Source: Corbicula japonica
Taxonomy: Eukaryota; Mollusca; Bivalvia; Venerida; Cyrenidae
Length of the DNA stretch: 64,000 bases
Direction of reading: 5' to 3'
Assembly (NCBI GenBank): GCA_038501625.1
Contig: JAZAYU010000114.1
Coordinates: forward strand, 930,001-994,000
Shown here: one piece after another, positions 10,745 to 23,491 of the stretch
Position numbering within the stretch: position 1 is the first letter of the stretch
Layout of the letters: each line of letters starts with the position of its first letter
Position numbers and translations under genes: made by a program
The notes under the pieces: model-generated
The model's input: only the letters and a program-made list of their open reading frames with translations
What the model was told of the DNA's origin: nothing
The model's database searches: none

Positions 10745-13674
10745 CTAAGTTTTGAGAGTTCGAAGAGGTGAAGTTACTGGCTCCTGTTAAAACGTCCATT
10801 TCACATCTAAAGGAAAATGAAAAACGTTACTATAATTATACGACTTTTTCGGCGTTAGCTGTCTAAGCTCACTTTTGGCCTAGTTTTTCGACCAATGAAA
10901 TGTTGTAAATAATACTCGTATTCTCTTATTATGCAGAGGGAAAATGAAATAAACTATTTCGATTGGTAGCTATTTACACCAGAGAGGCATCTAGCAGGGT
11001 GGAGAGGTATCTACTGGGATTTTTATTATTATGCAGCGGAAAAATCAAATAGATTAATTCGATAGGTTGTTAGTGGGTGTCGTATTGGAGGAAAACATAT
11101 TTACGATTTAAGTAACCAGTTAAGTCAATATTGATGGCTTAAATACAATATTATATGGAATATTCTTGGGTGTCAGGTAAACACTTGCATACAATACACA
11201 GTGTAAAACGAAAGAGAAGTGTAGATATTCCTAGTTCTTACTGGTTCCTTTCTAGTTCCTTTGATACTGATTGTTAATTTCAAGTACGAAATACAAGTTT
11301 ATTGTAGTGTAGTGGCTAACACTCTCGCCTCTCAAGCGGAGGCCCCGGGTTCAATACTCAGGACGGACACATTTTTTAAAGTTAATATACGTAAAAGTTG
11401 GTAGATTTCGCTCTTGTAACAGGCTGTTGTTATTTATATTTATTAAATTTCAAGGACATTTATTCATCTTGAATTCTCACTCTACACGAGGTATTTTATT
11501 GAAACTGAATATTTTGCTTCAGTATCTTTAATCGACTTGTTATCACCGTATGAAATTGTTGCAACAGCTTCAACATTTTTTTTGAAAGACACTTTCAATA
11601 AATTTATGAGTTGTCATGATTCGGTCGCTTAATCTCTAAGTCATACTAAGAAGGCAGGGAGGATTCGTCGACAGCTATAACAAATAAAATAAAATAACTA
11701 AACTGTGTCTGCTTTACCTCTCTGTATTTCTTTCTTTCTTATATACATGTATATATAAATCTTTTCCATCAACGCCGTTTATCTTTTTTAAAGATATTTC
11801 TTGTTTAAAATGCATAAAATCTTCCAAATTGTAAGTCCATAATTACTCTGTGTAAATATCTTACTCTTTAACTCAAATTTTATGACTCGTGTCCTTATCT
11901 GTGGCATATGTTAACAACAGGAACGTTTAACAAAGATTCTTCATAAACATGCATTGGGATGCAAACATAACCTCTTGCCATAACTTGTTTCATGCAAACT
12001 CGTAAACTCGATCATGCTTCATGTTTTCAATACCATTTTAAATTCCTTTTCATCATTTTAAACATAATTTAGGTTAGCTGCAGATGGAGTTGAACTTCAT
12101 TGTTGTTATCAGTTTATTACCTCCCTTGACGTTGATGGAAATATGCTAATTTCAAACCATGCAGAATGTCAGTCGTTATAGGTGGCAATATATAGGGATA
12201 CTTGAACACTCCTTCTTGGGGGATACGGATGTTGTGTATCTTGCATGGTTGGCTTTGGGGATACGGATGGTGTGTATCTTGCATGGTTGGCTTGGCACTG
12301 CCGCCGCATTTGTTCGGCTTTGGGGTTATCCATACATTTAATACCTTGTTCTAGTGACTACTCCTTAGATTAGTTGATCTTGTAATAATGCTTGTAATTA
12401 AGATAATTACCCGAATGTATTTCCGCTCGGTACACATGCACCAACACCACAAGGTTGTTGATCACATGGGTCAGTCTTGTCATTAATAGATAGATAGTTA
12501 CCTGAATGTATTTCCGCTCAGTACACATGCACCAACACTACAAGGTTGTTGATCACATGGGTCAGTCTTGTCATTAATAGATAGATAGTTACCTGAAGGT
12601 ATTTCCACTCAGTACACATGCACCAGCACTACAAGGTTGTTGATCACATGGGTCAGTCTTGTCATTAATAGATAGATAGTTACCTGAATGTATTTCCACT
12701 CGGTACACATGCACCAGCACTACAAGGTTGTTGATCACATGGGTCAGTCTTGTCATTAATAGATAGATAGTTACCTGAAGGTATTTTCACTCGGTACACA
12801 TACACCAACACTACAAGGTTGTTGATCACATGGGTCAGTCTTGTCATTAATAGATAGATAGATAGTTACCTGAAGGTATTTCCACTCGGTACACATACAC
12901 CAACACTACAAGGTTGTTGATCACATGGGTCAGTCTTGTCATTAATAGATAGATAGATAGTTACCTGAAGGTATTTCCACTCGGTACACATACACCAACA
13001 CTACAATTTAAGGTTGTTGATCACATGGGTCAGTCTTGTCATTAATAGATAGATAGTTACCTGAAGGTATTTCCACTCGGTACACATGCACCAACACTGC
13101 AAGGTTGTTGATCACATGGGTCAGTCTTGTCATTAATAGATAGATAGTTACCTGAAGGTATTTCCACTCGGTACACAGACACCAACACTACACGGATGTT
13201 GATTACATGGGTCAGTCTCTGATAAGTGAAATTGTCTATGTTTAGTACTAGTATTTAAATGTGAAAATAAATGCGCCGCGAGTAACTTCTTGTGGGGAGA
13301 TAAATAATTCTCTTTGGAGGTCAGATAATTGGTCATGACTTAAACAATTCCAGAATGAAAGGCATTATAACCACTCTGAACCAAATCTCACTGAAGTTGC
13401 ATATAACAAAATGTTTAGCGGAAAAAGCGATTTTAAGGTTCTGATTGTCTCAACTACAGAATGAAAACAAGAACCGTTGGAAACAAAAATATTCGCGACT
13501 ATTCTAAAACGTCTAGGAGAGAAACGTTTTAAAATAAACATGCAAGTTTTTCTGTATGGTGGGATTAAGAAAAAAGTTTTTCTGTGTGGTGGGATTAAGA
13601 AAAAAGTTATAGTAAGAATTATTGTAAGTGTTACATTTACTCTTATTGCAGTGTTTATGTGTTAAGTCGTCTAA

Positions 13675-13721
<47 letters not shown>

Positions 13722-16700
13722 ATTTGTGTAGTAGAAGTAGTAGTTTTAGTTATAGTAGTACCTACCTAGCAACTTGAATTCACACATTACCCCAGAATAT
13801 CCTTTCTCACAAGAACAAGTGAAGCCCATCAGAGTGTCCGTGCAGTTACCATGACGACACGGATTGTGTCTGGCGCATCCATCAAACTGATCGCACTTGT
13901 CTCCTCTGAACCCTGGCAGACAGATACATAGGTTCATAAAGTCTTTCTCACATATACCATGCACGCATGTCTCCTGTGTGCAGCCGCTGGACTGGGTCGA
14001 TAATGCTGTGCTTGTTGTTATTGTTGTTTTTGCTGCTGTGGTGGTGGTTGCTGACGATGTTGTAGACGGTGTGGTTGTTGTTGTCGTGGTCGTCGTTGTG
14101 GATTCCCCAGGTTTATATTGACATAGATCACCATGGTAGCCAGCAGCACAGATGCATTGGAATCTATCTTCAAGGTTCTGACAGAAACCATAGATGCATC
14201 GGTTTATTTTACAATGGTCAATCTCACTGCTGCACGTCACACCTGTGTAGTTGTCATCACAGGAGCATTTAAACCCTCCTGGTTGGCTGGTACAAGACCC
14301 ATGCTTGCACGGTTGATTGATACAGTAATCAATCGGTGTGTTGCATTCGTTTCCTGTAAAGTCTTGATTACACACGCAAGTGGAGACATCATCTTTGTCA
14401 ACGCATGTTCCATTTTGGCAAACCGTGGCATCACATTTAGGTTTATGAGACTCACAGTCTAACCCTGTTTTGCCGTTAGAACAAACACAAAAGTGAGAAG
14501 TAACTGTATTTATGCAGTATCCGCCATTGCAGTTAGCTTCCAAGCAATGGTTGATTGTTTCATTACAGTACCTGCCTTGAAAACCCACAATGCATTCACA
14601 CCGGAAGTCTTCGTCGCCATTTTTGCACTCGCCTTGTGTGCAGTTTACACCCTCACAGTAGTTTTTCTTTTGATCACATAGAAAACCGTCGTAACCAAAG
14701 TCGCATTCACAGGACGGTCCGTTGGAAAACGATCTACAGGCTCCATGTTTACAGGGACTTGGTTCACAATAATTAATAAACAGAGATTCGCAGTTACTTC
14801 CGGTAAATGACGGCTCACATTCACACGTGTAGTTATCTCTTCCGGTAGGGATGCATTTACCATGTACACATGGGTTTTCACTGCATCTGCCAACAAACCG
14901 TTCACAATTTTTACCGGCCATGAATGGCGGACATTCACATCTGTAGTCGTTGATAAGGTCGGTGCATGGTATATTGTGAAAGCATGGATTATTTTCACAT
15001 TCGTTAATGTTTGTTTGGCATTGCCCGCCAGAGAAACCTACAAAATTAAGAAAGAAAAAGCAAGTAAAATACATATTCATAATGTATGCCTGTGCCGTCA
15101 AAAGTATGAAGTAAAACATGATATTCACCTGAACAGTGTTGGTATGTTTGTCTGTGAAAATATGTTTGCTATTTATAAAGCTGTCATGTCCCGGTTACCT
15201 TAATCGGTAGTGTAATTTGTTTTGCAAGGTTAGATGCTTTCGCCGTACGGGTTCGAACCCCAGTAGGGCAAAATCATTTAATAACAGAAACTCTAGGATA
15301 AAAAATGTGAAGATTGATAAAACAAAGAGATCGAGTAGTTTCAGAGGAGATGGACGGACGCCATTTTACACGGTGACATTGGCCCACCTAGTCCGAAATA
15401 GACAACAGAGCTAACAATACGAGTTTTATTCGCTGTTATCATACATTTTTACATTTTCAATGCGTATTCACTTGTTATTCAACAGTTCCTTCGATGACCA
15501 TCTAAAACACATTTGTAAGAGGTTTGTATATACCGTTGAACAATTTGAAGAGGAGGCTTTATCGAAGGATGATCTGGAGGTTCAATTGAAAGAAATAAAT
15601 GTATCTTAGTCGTGATCACAATAGTACAGTTTTTTATTTAACTGTATTTACGACCTCAACGTGACACTAAGCACTGGCTTTAATGAAATGATATCTACCA
15701 AAATGACCAGTCTCCGAGGTCATAAACTTGTGAATAGAGACAAGTCTCAGATTCCAGTCTTCTGATTGGTTGAAAGTCAGCCTAGTCCCCAAACCGACCA
15801 ATAAGATGCTTGAGATGTGTGAATTCAGGCTGTTTTTTTTAGTCTCAGTTTAATGATTGTGGACCCAGTCTTTTTATCTGCAAGATCCTTACACTAATCC
15901 TGGCCACTTTTCTTAGTGTGGCAATGCCTGACATGCTTGTTTTTTTCTAGAATGGCTGCAACGCAGCTTAGTTAAATCATTAATGAATGTAAATTGTGAC
16001 TACGACAGCTTTACCTGGTGCACAAGTACATGTGTATGTCCTCTGATCAACACTAGAAGAGCATCGGGCACCATTGAAGCAAGGTTGGCTTATACACGGG
16101 TCTACGACAATTTCAGTGCAGTTAGTACCTCCCCATCCCTTTGGACACTGACACAGATATCGGTCTGCGCCCCTGGGGGTGCACTCTCCTCCGTTCTGAC
16201 AGGGCTCTAGGTAACAAAGCCCAATGTATTTGTCACATCTTGTCTAAAATTAATTCATAACAAACATACCTTTAAGAAGAACGCCAAATTGCGATGGTAA
16301 ATAGATATGTCACTCTTTTCTTTTACATTTATTAGGCGACAAACGCAAAAACAAACACGTACAAAAAATGAAAATAAGCTTTATGGTCAACAAACTAGGA
16401 ATTAAAATAAAACTATTTTTACCTTTTTGAGACATAGGTGCAACAACAAACTTACCCCACCAAGCATGTTTGGACATGTGCATTTGAAACCATTTACAAG
16501 GTCTACACACGTGCCTCCCAAAAGGCACGGGTTGCTGGCACACTCGTTCACATTTGTCTCACAGTCTCGTCCTGTGAATCCTGGTACGCATCTACACGTG
16601 TACTGTCCGGCATTGGACGAACAACTGCCCATATTTTGACACGGTGAGAAAGAGCACGGATCAACTTCAACTGAAAGAATATTTTGGAAACCATGTACTC

Positions 16701-19700
16701 TGATTTTTCTTTTAAATTTAGCTATAAATGTAATTTTATTGTACGTAAATGGTCAATTGATGTATTTTTATGTAGCTTATAAGTAAGTCATGATAACATT
16801 CTAAACAGAGACTTGTGACCAAAATTGTTCAAAACTTCGTTCTATAAAATAAGCCTCTACTTACTTTAAGAAGAAACACAAACATTAAAGATGTCCGCCG
16901 CGCATGCGAAGTCCTTGCTTTCAACATAAGTCTATACTACTTGACTTTCTGCATAAATAAATCTTATTATATGTATTATGTTTTTTGAACTTATCTTAGA
17001 CATATTACCCAATCTGGATATTCGCAATTTACAATTAAATCAAATGTCACAAAGATTTAGAGTAGTTGACTTACTGAAATCATAAACAGCTTTAAACGCA
17101 AGTGGAATGCTTCCGGTTGCAAAGTCGATGTACAAATACCCTTTCGAAGAGCGGAATCGCCGGTCAACAAAGTGGTCGGATGTACACAGTTGCGAAAGAA
17201 GAGAACTACTTTCGGAGCTTCCGTCATGGACCGATATCCCTCCGCGTTGATTTTCGCAGAGGTTGCTTTGCGAGAAGAAGGTCGAGAACACCAAATCAAT
17301 CTGTTTTCCTTGAGGTGCTTCGATTACCAGGTGGCAATTTACATCTTTTACGGAAGCATACGGGAAATATGGGGATGCAATGGCTCTTGGCGAATAATTC
17401 CATGGTATAGTTGCATTGCATGGCCATGCTGAGAATAGATGAAGTCGTCGAGGTTATTTTTTATTAAAACGTATCAACACAGCTGCTTCGGATAAAAAAA
17501 AAGTAAGAATTTAAATATAATTCTGTTGTTCAGCTTATTAATTTAATATATAATTTAGCCAAAGCATGGTCGGGAAGACGACGTCACTGACATCTAAGCA
17601 GACGACAATAACGTATCGTATTCTTATGAACGGCAGTTTTAACATTTATTTTTAAAAAGTTATAAAAGAATTAACACATAATTATAGTAGGCATATTCTA
17701 ACATAGCATTATTAGGAAAAACCTAAATTGTAAGGAAACATTAGGAATGAGTCCAGGAACTTAAACTAGTTATTGATAATCAGAAAGTGACGTGATGGCT
17801 CTTTTATTGAATCGCAGATGATGTTTTAGATGGGCCTACATGCGAGTTCAATTTAATTTCAGTAAATATTGCTCAGAAATGGAACCTAACGATATTACTT
17901 TTTTATACTGATAAATCGAATTGGAAATTTTTTGTCTCTCACGTGACTTTCAAGTAAATATAGACGATGCATAGAAAATAAAATATTAACCAATAAAACC
18001 AACTTGGAATTAACAACAAAATTTAACGTAATTGTACTTACAAGAAAAGTATTGGTAATGGTTATAGCTCGATGACGTCACAAGTTTTTGACCGTTATTC
18101 TCTACATAAAATACTTTACTGAGCCCACACACCTGAAATCAAAAATGAATATCCTTGTAGAAAAAAATACAGTGAAACCTCGCTGTAAAGACCGCCTCTG
18201 AGACTGGACAAAAGTCGTCTTTAAAGTAGGCTGGTTTTAATTTTGAGGTTAAGATTTGAAAAATTGTTAAAGGGACATTAACATAACGATCTTATTATCG
18301 TGGGTCTTAGGGTGTCCTAAATGTGGAGTTTTACTGAACTCGAAAAAATGAGCAAAATTATTGTAAACCAATAAGATAAAACATGGCCATTATTTGATCA
18401 GAATGGAAATCAGACTTGAGTTTGGTAAGTTAACATTGCTTTGAAAATCTATTTATGTCATTCTGTACACTTTCGCCTCTTTGCGAAGTGACAAAACACG
18501 ACTACGACGCCACCTCCAAAATGATGTAACAAGAGAAAAACGCAGCGGACATTTCCGAACTGACAGCGGACATTTCCGAACTGACAGCGGACATTTTCGA
18601 ACTGACAGAAGTTTTTGAAATCAACAGTAAAGGTAAGAGTTTTGTTTTAACCAATAAATGTTTTTTTTTCCAGGAAACAAATCATAGAAAATACCTTCAC
18701 CCTCGGTCAAGTCTTATTTTGGATATATGGTGCAGTCGAGTTGTGAAGTACCGTGTAAAAAATTGTAATAAACGTTTGTATAAACTGTCCGTCAAATGCA
18801 CAGATTAAACGTAACATCCTTTGGACGTTATTACAAAGAGAACGAAGTTTATTGTATTTTGTTTCCTTTGTCGGAATAGAAGATATTTTATTTTAATATT
18901 TTCTAGAATTAATGCATGGGCAAACTGTCAAATGCACAGATTAAACGTAAAGTCTTGGACTTTATTGCAGCAAAGCTTACACATGCGTAAGCCAAGAAAA
19001 CTTGAATCTAATCTTAAAATAATTATAACAAGTATAGTTTTTTACTTACTTGCTTTGAAGGGTTATACGAGAATGACATGCACGTGTCACGTGTTTCGAT
19101 AAGGCAGAAGAGCGCACATTTCTCGAGCGTCATGTTGTGAAACACGGCGAAATAGGTCTTCTGGTCCTCCAAAACTTGATTAGGATAGGGTTGGAACAAG
19201 TTAATATACTGACCTAAAATACAAACATGTAAAGGCACTTTAAAACAATCAAACGAGTCGCACTGTGTGATTAGTCTGCTCGTAAAATAGTTAGACCACC
19301 CTTCTGCATAATGAGTCAACAAACAAAACATCCTTATCCTTAAACGCTGAATTTTATCTACAAAGTAAAATATGGACTGCAATGCTGATGTTTGGGCTGA
19401 TTTTCGGGGTGTGAAAGAAGTGTACATAACTGTCTATGTTCTTTTGCATCAGGTTGAGTGCAACTGTTCTAAAACTGAGAATGGGTCCATACCAATCTTC
19501 AGTATTTGCGATCTGGTTGGTTGAAATTGAGAACAGCCTCAGAATTTACCAATGGGAAGCTTGAGATCTGAGACTGGTGTCTGGTCTCAGTTTTGTAACT
19601 GAAGCCATGTCCCAAGGTTATAAAACTAAGAATAAAGACCAGTCTCAGATCTCAATATTCTGATTGACTGAAATTGAGAACAGTATTAGAATTGACCAGT

Positions 19701-21651
19701 GAGAAGCTTCACATCTGACTGGTTTCCAAACTCAGTTTACAACATTCAAAACCATCATAAGTCATCTGTGCGGCATTTTGCATTATGTTTTGTTAGAAAG
19801 AACGGAAAACAAGTATTAAGCATTTTACCTTTTGATCTTTCAAAGTAGTTCATGTTAGGATTATCAATGAGACCGAGGTAGCCTCCCTTTAATACCAAAG
19901 TGGTCATATTTGTTAGCATACACATCTTTGCGCTGGCCATGTATTCAAATGCGTAGCAGTGAAACTGGAAAAAAGATATAATTGATGTAGTAGATGAAAA
20001 TCTGCATTTTAAACATCCATGACATTATGCAATCGGTGAAAACAATTTGATCACACTGTAGTTGATTTGATCGCACTGTGCTCCGGCGCGCGCAATTTTA
20101 TCGGGGACTTTTTCAGAAGCTTTCAAAGTTTTTCCCGAAAACATGACACACATTTTTGTTTACGTACAATTTTGGAGCAAAATTGAATAACCAGTTTGAA
20201 GTTAAAGTAATCATCTTTAGTCAATGTGTGTATTTTCTGAACCCTTTTGGAACACAGTTATTGGTGTTTTCTTTTGATATAAATTGTGGCAACACAATTG
20301 TCGCAATATCACATAATGCATATTTCCCAGTTCTACGATTTAGATCATCAGTTTTTTAGAAAGTTGTCTAGAACCTGCGTAAGCGAAAACAGTGATGTGG
20401 TTTGAGCCTTTCTTTGTTTGGATGAGTTGTTGGGTAAGATTGCGATAGCATATAGAAATCCCGAGTAATGATATATTATTTATTAGACCTGGTTATCTAG
20501 GAGTAAATGAGTTACGTTCGTATATACTACTGCTGCTACTACTACTGCTACTTTTATGATTATTATTAATAATAATGACAATAAACGTATTTTCAACTAT
20601 AATTACGTGGTAATAGAAATTAGTGGTGTTACTGATAACAACTAACCTGATTGAGATGGTATTGTAGAGAGCAGTCCGCGGCACACTGCTCTTGTGTTAC
20701 ATTCCGTGTTATTTTGAAGGAATTGGGTGGTATAGGTCCCGGAAGAACCTTTCTAGGGGCGGATATATAGGAGCTGATTACCCCCGGAGCTGAAAACATA
20801 AGTATGACTTATTCTAATAATAGGTGACTAATGTTTGCATCCTAGTCAAAATAACTATCATGCATTCGATACTTAGTTCATGGAATATGGCGGCATAAAG
20901 CCAGGTAATGCGTTTTATTGACGTTATGTGTATCAAAACTACTAGTATTAGAAAAAAGATAGATTTAGAAATTTCTTTCTAAAAAGGTGAAAACATAGCA
21001 CTGCATACATCTTTTTTTCTGTGAGTGCCATAACTGCGTGCGGTATCAATATATTTCGTGGTGATTTAGTTTTCGCGTATTCTGCATAAAGAAAAGCATA
21101 GGAGCACGGAGTCAAGATCCATTCGACCTTCCGTCGGTTTAATTTATTAGAGTCATAGATACTATTTTATATTCTAAATGAATTTATAAAAAAACTCACT
21201 TTTTCTTTAAAACTTTACAACTGATATATATTACACGAGTATCGGTAGGGAGGAACTTTTTTGAAAGAGCGGGGATTTTTTTAGATATTCGTCTAGATTT
21301 TAAAGGACTAGTGGGTACTTCAATAAATAAAACCGACGGAAGGTCGAACGGACGCGATCTTGACTCCGTGGTCATATGAAGAAAAGTGCGAGAAAAGAAA
21401 TCATAGCGAAATCAAATCGTTGAATATCTGGTCTTATATGAAAAATACAAGTTCGCGAATTAAGCCCCCCCCCCCCCACCTCCCGAAAATAACATCATAT
21501 ACCTTTTATGGGAAAATTGATCCCCGCGTAAATAATTAATCCCCGCGAAATTAGATGATACCACAGTATTAGTAGTAACATAAACATACTTACTCAGAGC
21601 ACTTGCCGTAACCGGAAGCAGGAGAATGACAATATTAACCAAAACAGACAT
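10745..21651 (-). CDS. Extracellular mosaic protein: signal peptide, 2 PAN, CUB, about 15 EGF modules
   Basis: Minus-strand exons in order: 21651-21594, 20789-20647, 19964-19829, 19213-19050, 18132-18042, 17428-17075, 16670-16456, 16243-16015, 15037-13766, 13218-13152 and 10806-10745; all phases agree across 930 codons. Residues 1-19 are a signal peptide (MSVLVNIVILLLPVTASAL). Two PAN/apple modules follow (~20-195; Cys spacing C-A-A-D-C ... F-H-C-Y-A-F). A CUB domain lies at ~200-315 (ASPYFP, GGISVHDGSS). EGF modules then run to the end, including calcium-binding types (NVNECASNPC, NINECENNPC), interrupted by a Thr-rich stretch at ~775-815. Such proteins act outside the cell in adhesion, matrix or signalling; the specific role is unknown. 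The 3' end is not resolved: exons at 10434-10357 and 10112-10046 may follow, and no transmembrane segment or stop was fixed. Confidence 0.8.
11304..11367 (+). repeat. tRNA-like SINE fragment
   Basis: An A-box-like GTAGTGGCTAACACTC and a B-box-like GGTTCAATACT are spaced as in a tRNA-derived promoter. Departures from the B-box consensus and lack of a matching acceptor stem argue for a SINE remnant. It lies in the intron of the minus-strand EGF gene. Confidence 0.45.
12228..12298. repeat. 34-36-bp tandem duplication
   Basis: The stretch GGATACGGATG(T/G)TGTGTATC followed by TTGCATGGTTGGC occurs twice head to tail, with one substitution and a small insertion between the copies. Confidence 0.7.
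12408..13148 (-). repeat. Eight tandem copies of an EGF-encoding exon plus flanking intron
   Basis: Units begin at 12408, 12499, 12590, 12681, 12772, 12867, 12962 and 13058 (91-96 bp each). They sit directly downstream, in gene direction, of the real exon 13152-13218. Each copy reads TDPCDQQPC(S/G)(V/A)G(A/V)CV(P/L)SGNTF on the minus strand, with a GTAACT donor in most. Copy 7 has an in-frame stop from a small insertion. The only AG upstream of each copy (ATGACAAG) gives phase 0, while neighbouring exons need phase 1 or 2, so the copies cannot be spliced in frame by simple inclusion. A GATA microsatellite marks each junction. Confidence 0.85.
13545..13608. repeat. ~31-bp direct duplication
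   Basis: GTTTTTCTGT(A/G)TGGTGGGATT followed by AAGAAAAAA occurs twice in tandem. It lies in an intron of the EGF gene. Confidence 0.75.
13674..13721. repeat. (ATT)n microsatellite
   Basis: About 16 uninterrupted ATT triplets in the intron just downstream of the large EGF exon. Confidence 0.95.
13766..15037 (-). CDS. Large exon with ten EGF modules and a Thr-rich spacer
   Basis: A single 1272-base exon with acceptor TTTTGTAG and donor GTAGGT. Eight EGF modules are read first, starting with NINECENNPC and separated by regular ID/IN-x-C starts. A Thr/Ser/Ala-rich stretch, likely O-glycosylated, is encoded by 14105-14005. Two further EGF modules end at CEFKLL. Fusion of ten modules in one exon contrasts with the one or two modules per exon upstream and suggests intron loss or internal tandem duplication. 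Confidence 0.9.
15193..15270 (+). repeat. tRNA-like SINE head
   Basis: The sequence GGTTACCTTAATCGGTAGTG resembles an A box, and GGGTTCGAACCCC is a perfect B box ~50 bases on. It is antisense to the EGF gene, in an intron. No cloverleaf is convincing, so a tRNA-derived SINE is preferred. Confidence 0.55.
15690..15862. repeat. Dispersed 'GTCTCAGAT' inverted-type repeat, copy 1
   Basis: Carries opposed CCAGTCTC / GTCTCAG motifs with CTGATTGG between. The same motifs occur at 19455-19740 and around 62185-62300. Non-coding, probably a MITE. Confidence 0.45.
17075..17428 (-). CDS. CUB-domain exon
   Basis: Acceptor TCTATTCTCAG and donor GTAAGT enclose 354 bases. The frame reads WPCNATIPWNYSPRAIASPY, then conserved CUB elements: a second Cys before HLVIEAP, hydrophobic beta strands (LVFSTFF), a Cys-x-x-x-RGG-IxVHDG turn, and a closing LAFKAVYDF strand. 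Phase 1 in and 1 out fits both neighbours. Confidence 0.85.
18543..18608. repeat. 24-bp tandem repeat, three copies
   Basis: The unit AGCGGACATTTCCGAACTGAC is repeated three times, the last with TTTTC in place of TTTCC. Intronic. Confidence 0.85.
19455..19740. repeat. Dispersed 'GTCTCAGAT' inverted-type repeat, copy 2
   Basis: GAGATCTGAGACTGG and its complement CCAGTCTCAGATCTC face each other, with flanking direct copies of GATTG(A/G)(C/T)TGAAATTGAGAAC. Related to the repeats near 15.7 and 62.2 kb. Confidence 0.55.
21107..21372. mobile_element. 266-bp palindromic TIR element (MITE)
   Basis: The ends are inverted copies: CACGGAGTCAAGATC, then a CGACCTTCCGTCGGTTT block on the left, mirrored by AAACCGACGGAAGGTCG and GATCTTGACTCCGTG on the right. 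TIRs extend to ~40 bp. No coding. A target duplication could not be fixed. Lies in intron 1 of the EGF/CUB gene. Confidence 0.7.
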
Positions 21652-21718
21652 TTTAAGATTCACTAAGTTTAAGCTAATTTTCGGAAAAAAAATCCCGCAC
21701 ATCTTAAGACTTCAGTGG

Positions 21719-21725
21719 TTTTATA
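21719..21725 (-). promoter_or_regulatory. TATA-box candidate for the EGF/CUB gene
   Basis: TATAAAA on the minus strand, about 70 bases upstream of the ATG at 21651, which leaves room for a ~40-base 5' UTR. No other core element was recognised. Confidence 0.4.
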
Positions 21726-21726
21726 C

Positions 21727-22888
21727 AATTTACCATGACAGTTTATAATCTGTCCTCTGAATGTCGATATTTCGTGCACGAGAATCTTGTCCAGCTGCCT
21801 ATGAGATACGACATTGACAGGTGATTTGAACTTGCAGACGATAGCCTATCAAAGGAAATAAGGTAGCGGCGGAATTATCTGCGAAAAGAGATATAATATT
21901 CATAACTTGATAAGGGCCACTTTTGTAGACTCTAATTATTATTGTTTATGTTAACTTTTTTTTTAATTTTTCTAAACTGGCTTAAAAAATCTTTAACATT
22001 TGACATACCATAATTATTTATTTTTAAAACACATAACTCGTAATAAGGTTGATTCCTGGGCTTTCAAGTATGAACCTGCAATTGCCAGCTCTGGTGTCGG
22101 ACCACATACCGGTACCCCTATATCACTGCTCCTCCACAAAGGCTTTTTAAATCGCTCAGTTTACAGCCTAAATTAACAAATCTGGTAGTAAAAAAGCCAT
22201 GAATTACAAATTTTGGGAATCTAGTGCCAATAATCTAAGTATTTGATGCTTGAATGGTACATGGCATTTTTGTCTGAAAGAACAATATTTATTAAAAACT
22301 TAACATTCATTGTTTACATTTAATTATTTATTAGAGTCTCATCATTTTATATGGTACATAAATACATATGAGGGGTGTCATAAAAAATTTGTCTTCCAGG
22401 AATTTGTCATCAATTTTAGATGATGTGAAAGATCCTTTATTCATTTATATTTGACATCATTATAAGTCATTTCAGGAAATGAAGTCATAAGTGTCAGCAA
22501 CACTGTTTATTGGGTATATCGCCCTATACTAAATGAATACTTCAGTTAAAATTTGTAACAAAATGCAAACTGTTTAGAAGAAATCAAAATATTCGGTTGT
22601 ATTTTTTTAAATAGCAAAATAATCAGTGAAGACAGATTATCAGATGACACGACTCATATATTTACTAAATATTTCTGAATGTACAATGCCATTCATGGTA
22701 AGACCCAAAAGAGACTTTGTCTAATGCCTAAAAATTAACTGAAATTTTACAACCATTTTGTTCTGTAATTATATACATTACAAAACACTGGGACGGACAC
22801 AAATCACAATAATTTATATAATTAACATAGCAGTAAACATGTCTGTAATAAAGTATAAACATAACATAAACAGCAACTGTTTATTAAA
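21727..22888. other. Intergenic stretch, nothing recognised
   Basis: AT-rich sequence upstream of the EGF/CUB gene with no open frame, RNA gene or clear repeat structure. Confidence 0.4.
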
Positions 22889-23130
22889 CAACCCTTTCCT
22901 CCATATAAACATGTTTTTAAAATATCTGCGAACAGTGTAGATCCAGATCAACTGGTACATCCTTGACATCTGACCTGGATCTGCACTGGTCACATCTTGG
23001 TAAAAAATAACCTAATAAATCTAAAAGTAAACAGAGTAGATTCTGATAAGACAGCACAAATGTGCCAGGTGATCTGGATCGACACCGTTTGGCCATGCAA
23101 TAAAGATGCATGTATGGAGTAAAGGGTTAA
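22889..23130. mobile_element. TTAA-type palindromic MITE, copy 1
   Basis: Starts ACCCTTTCCTCCAT and ends GGAGTAAAGGGTTAA. Inside are mirrored GTAGATCCAGATCA / GATCTGGATC blocks, giving a near-palindrome of ~240 bp typical of this family. Confidence 0.7.
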
Positions 23131-23250
23131 CAACACAAATAAATTTACCCCAAATTTTTATGGGACTGTTTAACTTATTATATAGATACTTATACATAAT
23201 CTGCTTTTTTAAATATAAGCAAGAATGATGTTATTGCAGTTAAGGGCTAT

Positions 23251-23491
23251 TTAACCCTTTCCTTCATATATAAGCATTTTTAAGCATGTGCGACAGTGTA
23301 GATCCAGATGAGCCAGCACAGGCGTGCTGTCTGATCAGGATCTGCACTGGTTGCATTTTGGTCAGAAATAACCTAACAAATCATAAAGCGAACAGTTTAG
23401 ATCCTGATCCGACGGTACAGATGTGCCAGCTGATCTGGATCTAAACTGTTTGCCCTAGCAATAAAGGTGTGTCTATGGAGGAAAGGGTTAA
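23251..23491. mobile_element. TTAA-type palindromic MITE, copy 2
   Basis: Begins TTAACCCTTTCC and ends GGAAAGGGTTAA with inverted GATC-rich interior. The TTAA at both edges suggests a target duplication. Confidence 0.75.

Noticed and set aside
12408..13148. Eight additional functional EGF exons
   Set aside because: Their only available acceptor gives a phase that does not fit the upstream or downstream exons, and one copy has an in-frame stop.
13897..14998. Plus- and minus-strand frames overlapping the EGF exon
   Set aside because: Shadows in other frames of the ten-module EGF exon.
15193..15270. A genuine tRNA gene
   Set aside because: A and B boxes are present but no complete cloverleaf or matching acceptor stem could be drawn; a tRNA-derived SINE is more likely. 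The same applies near 5.7, 11.3 and 31.7 kb.
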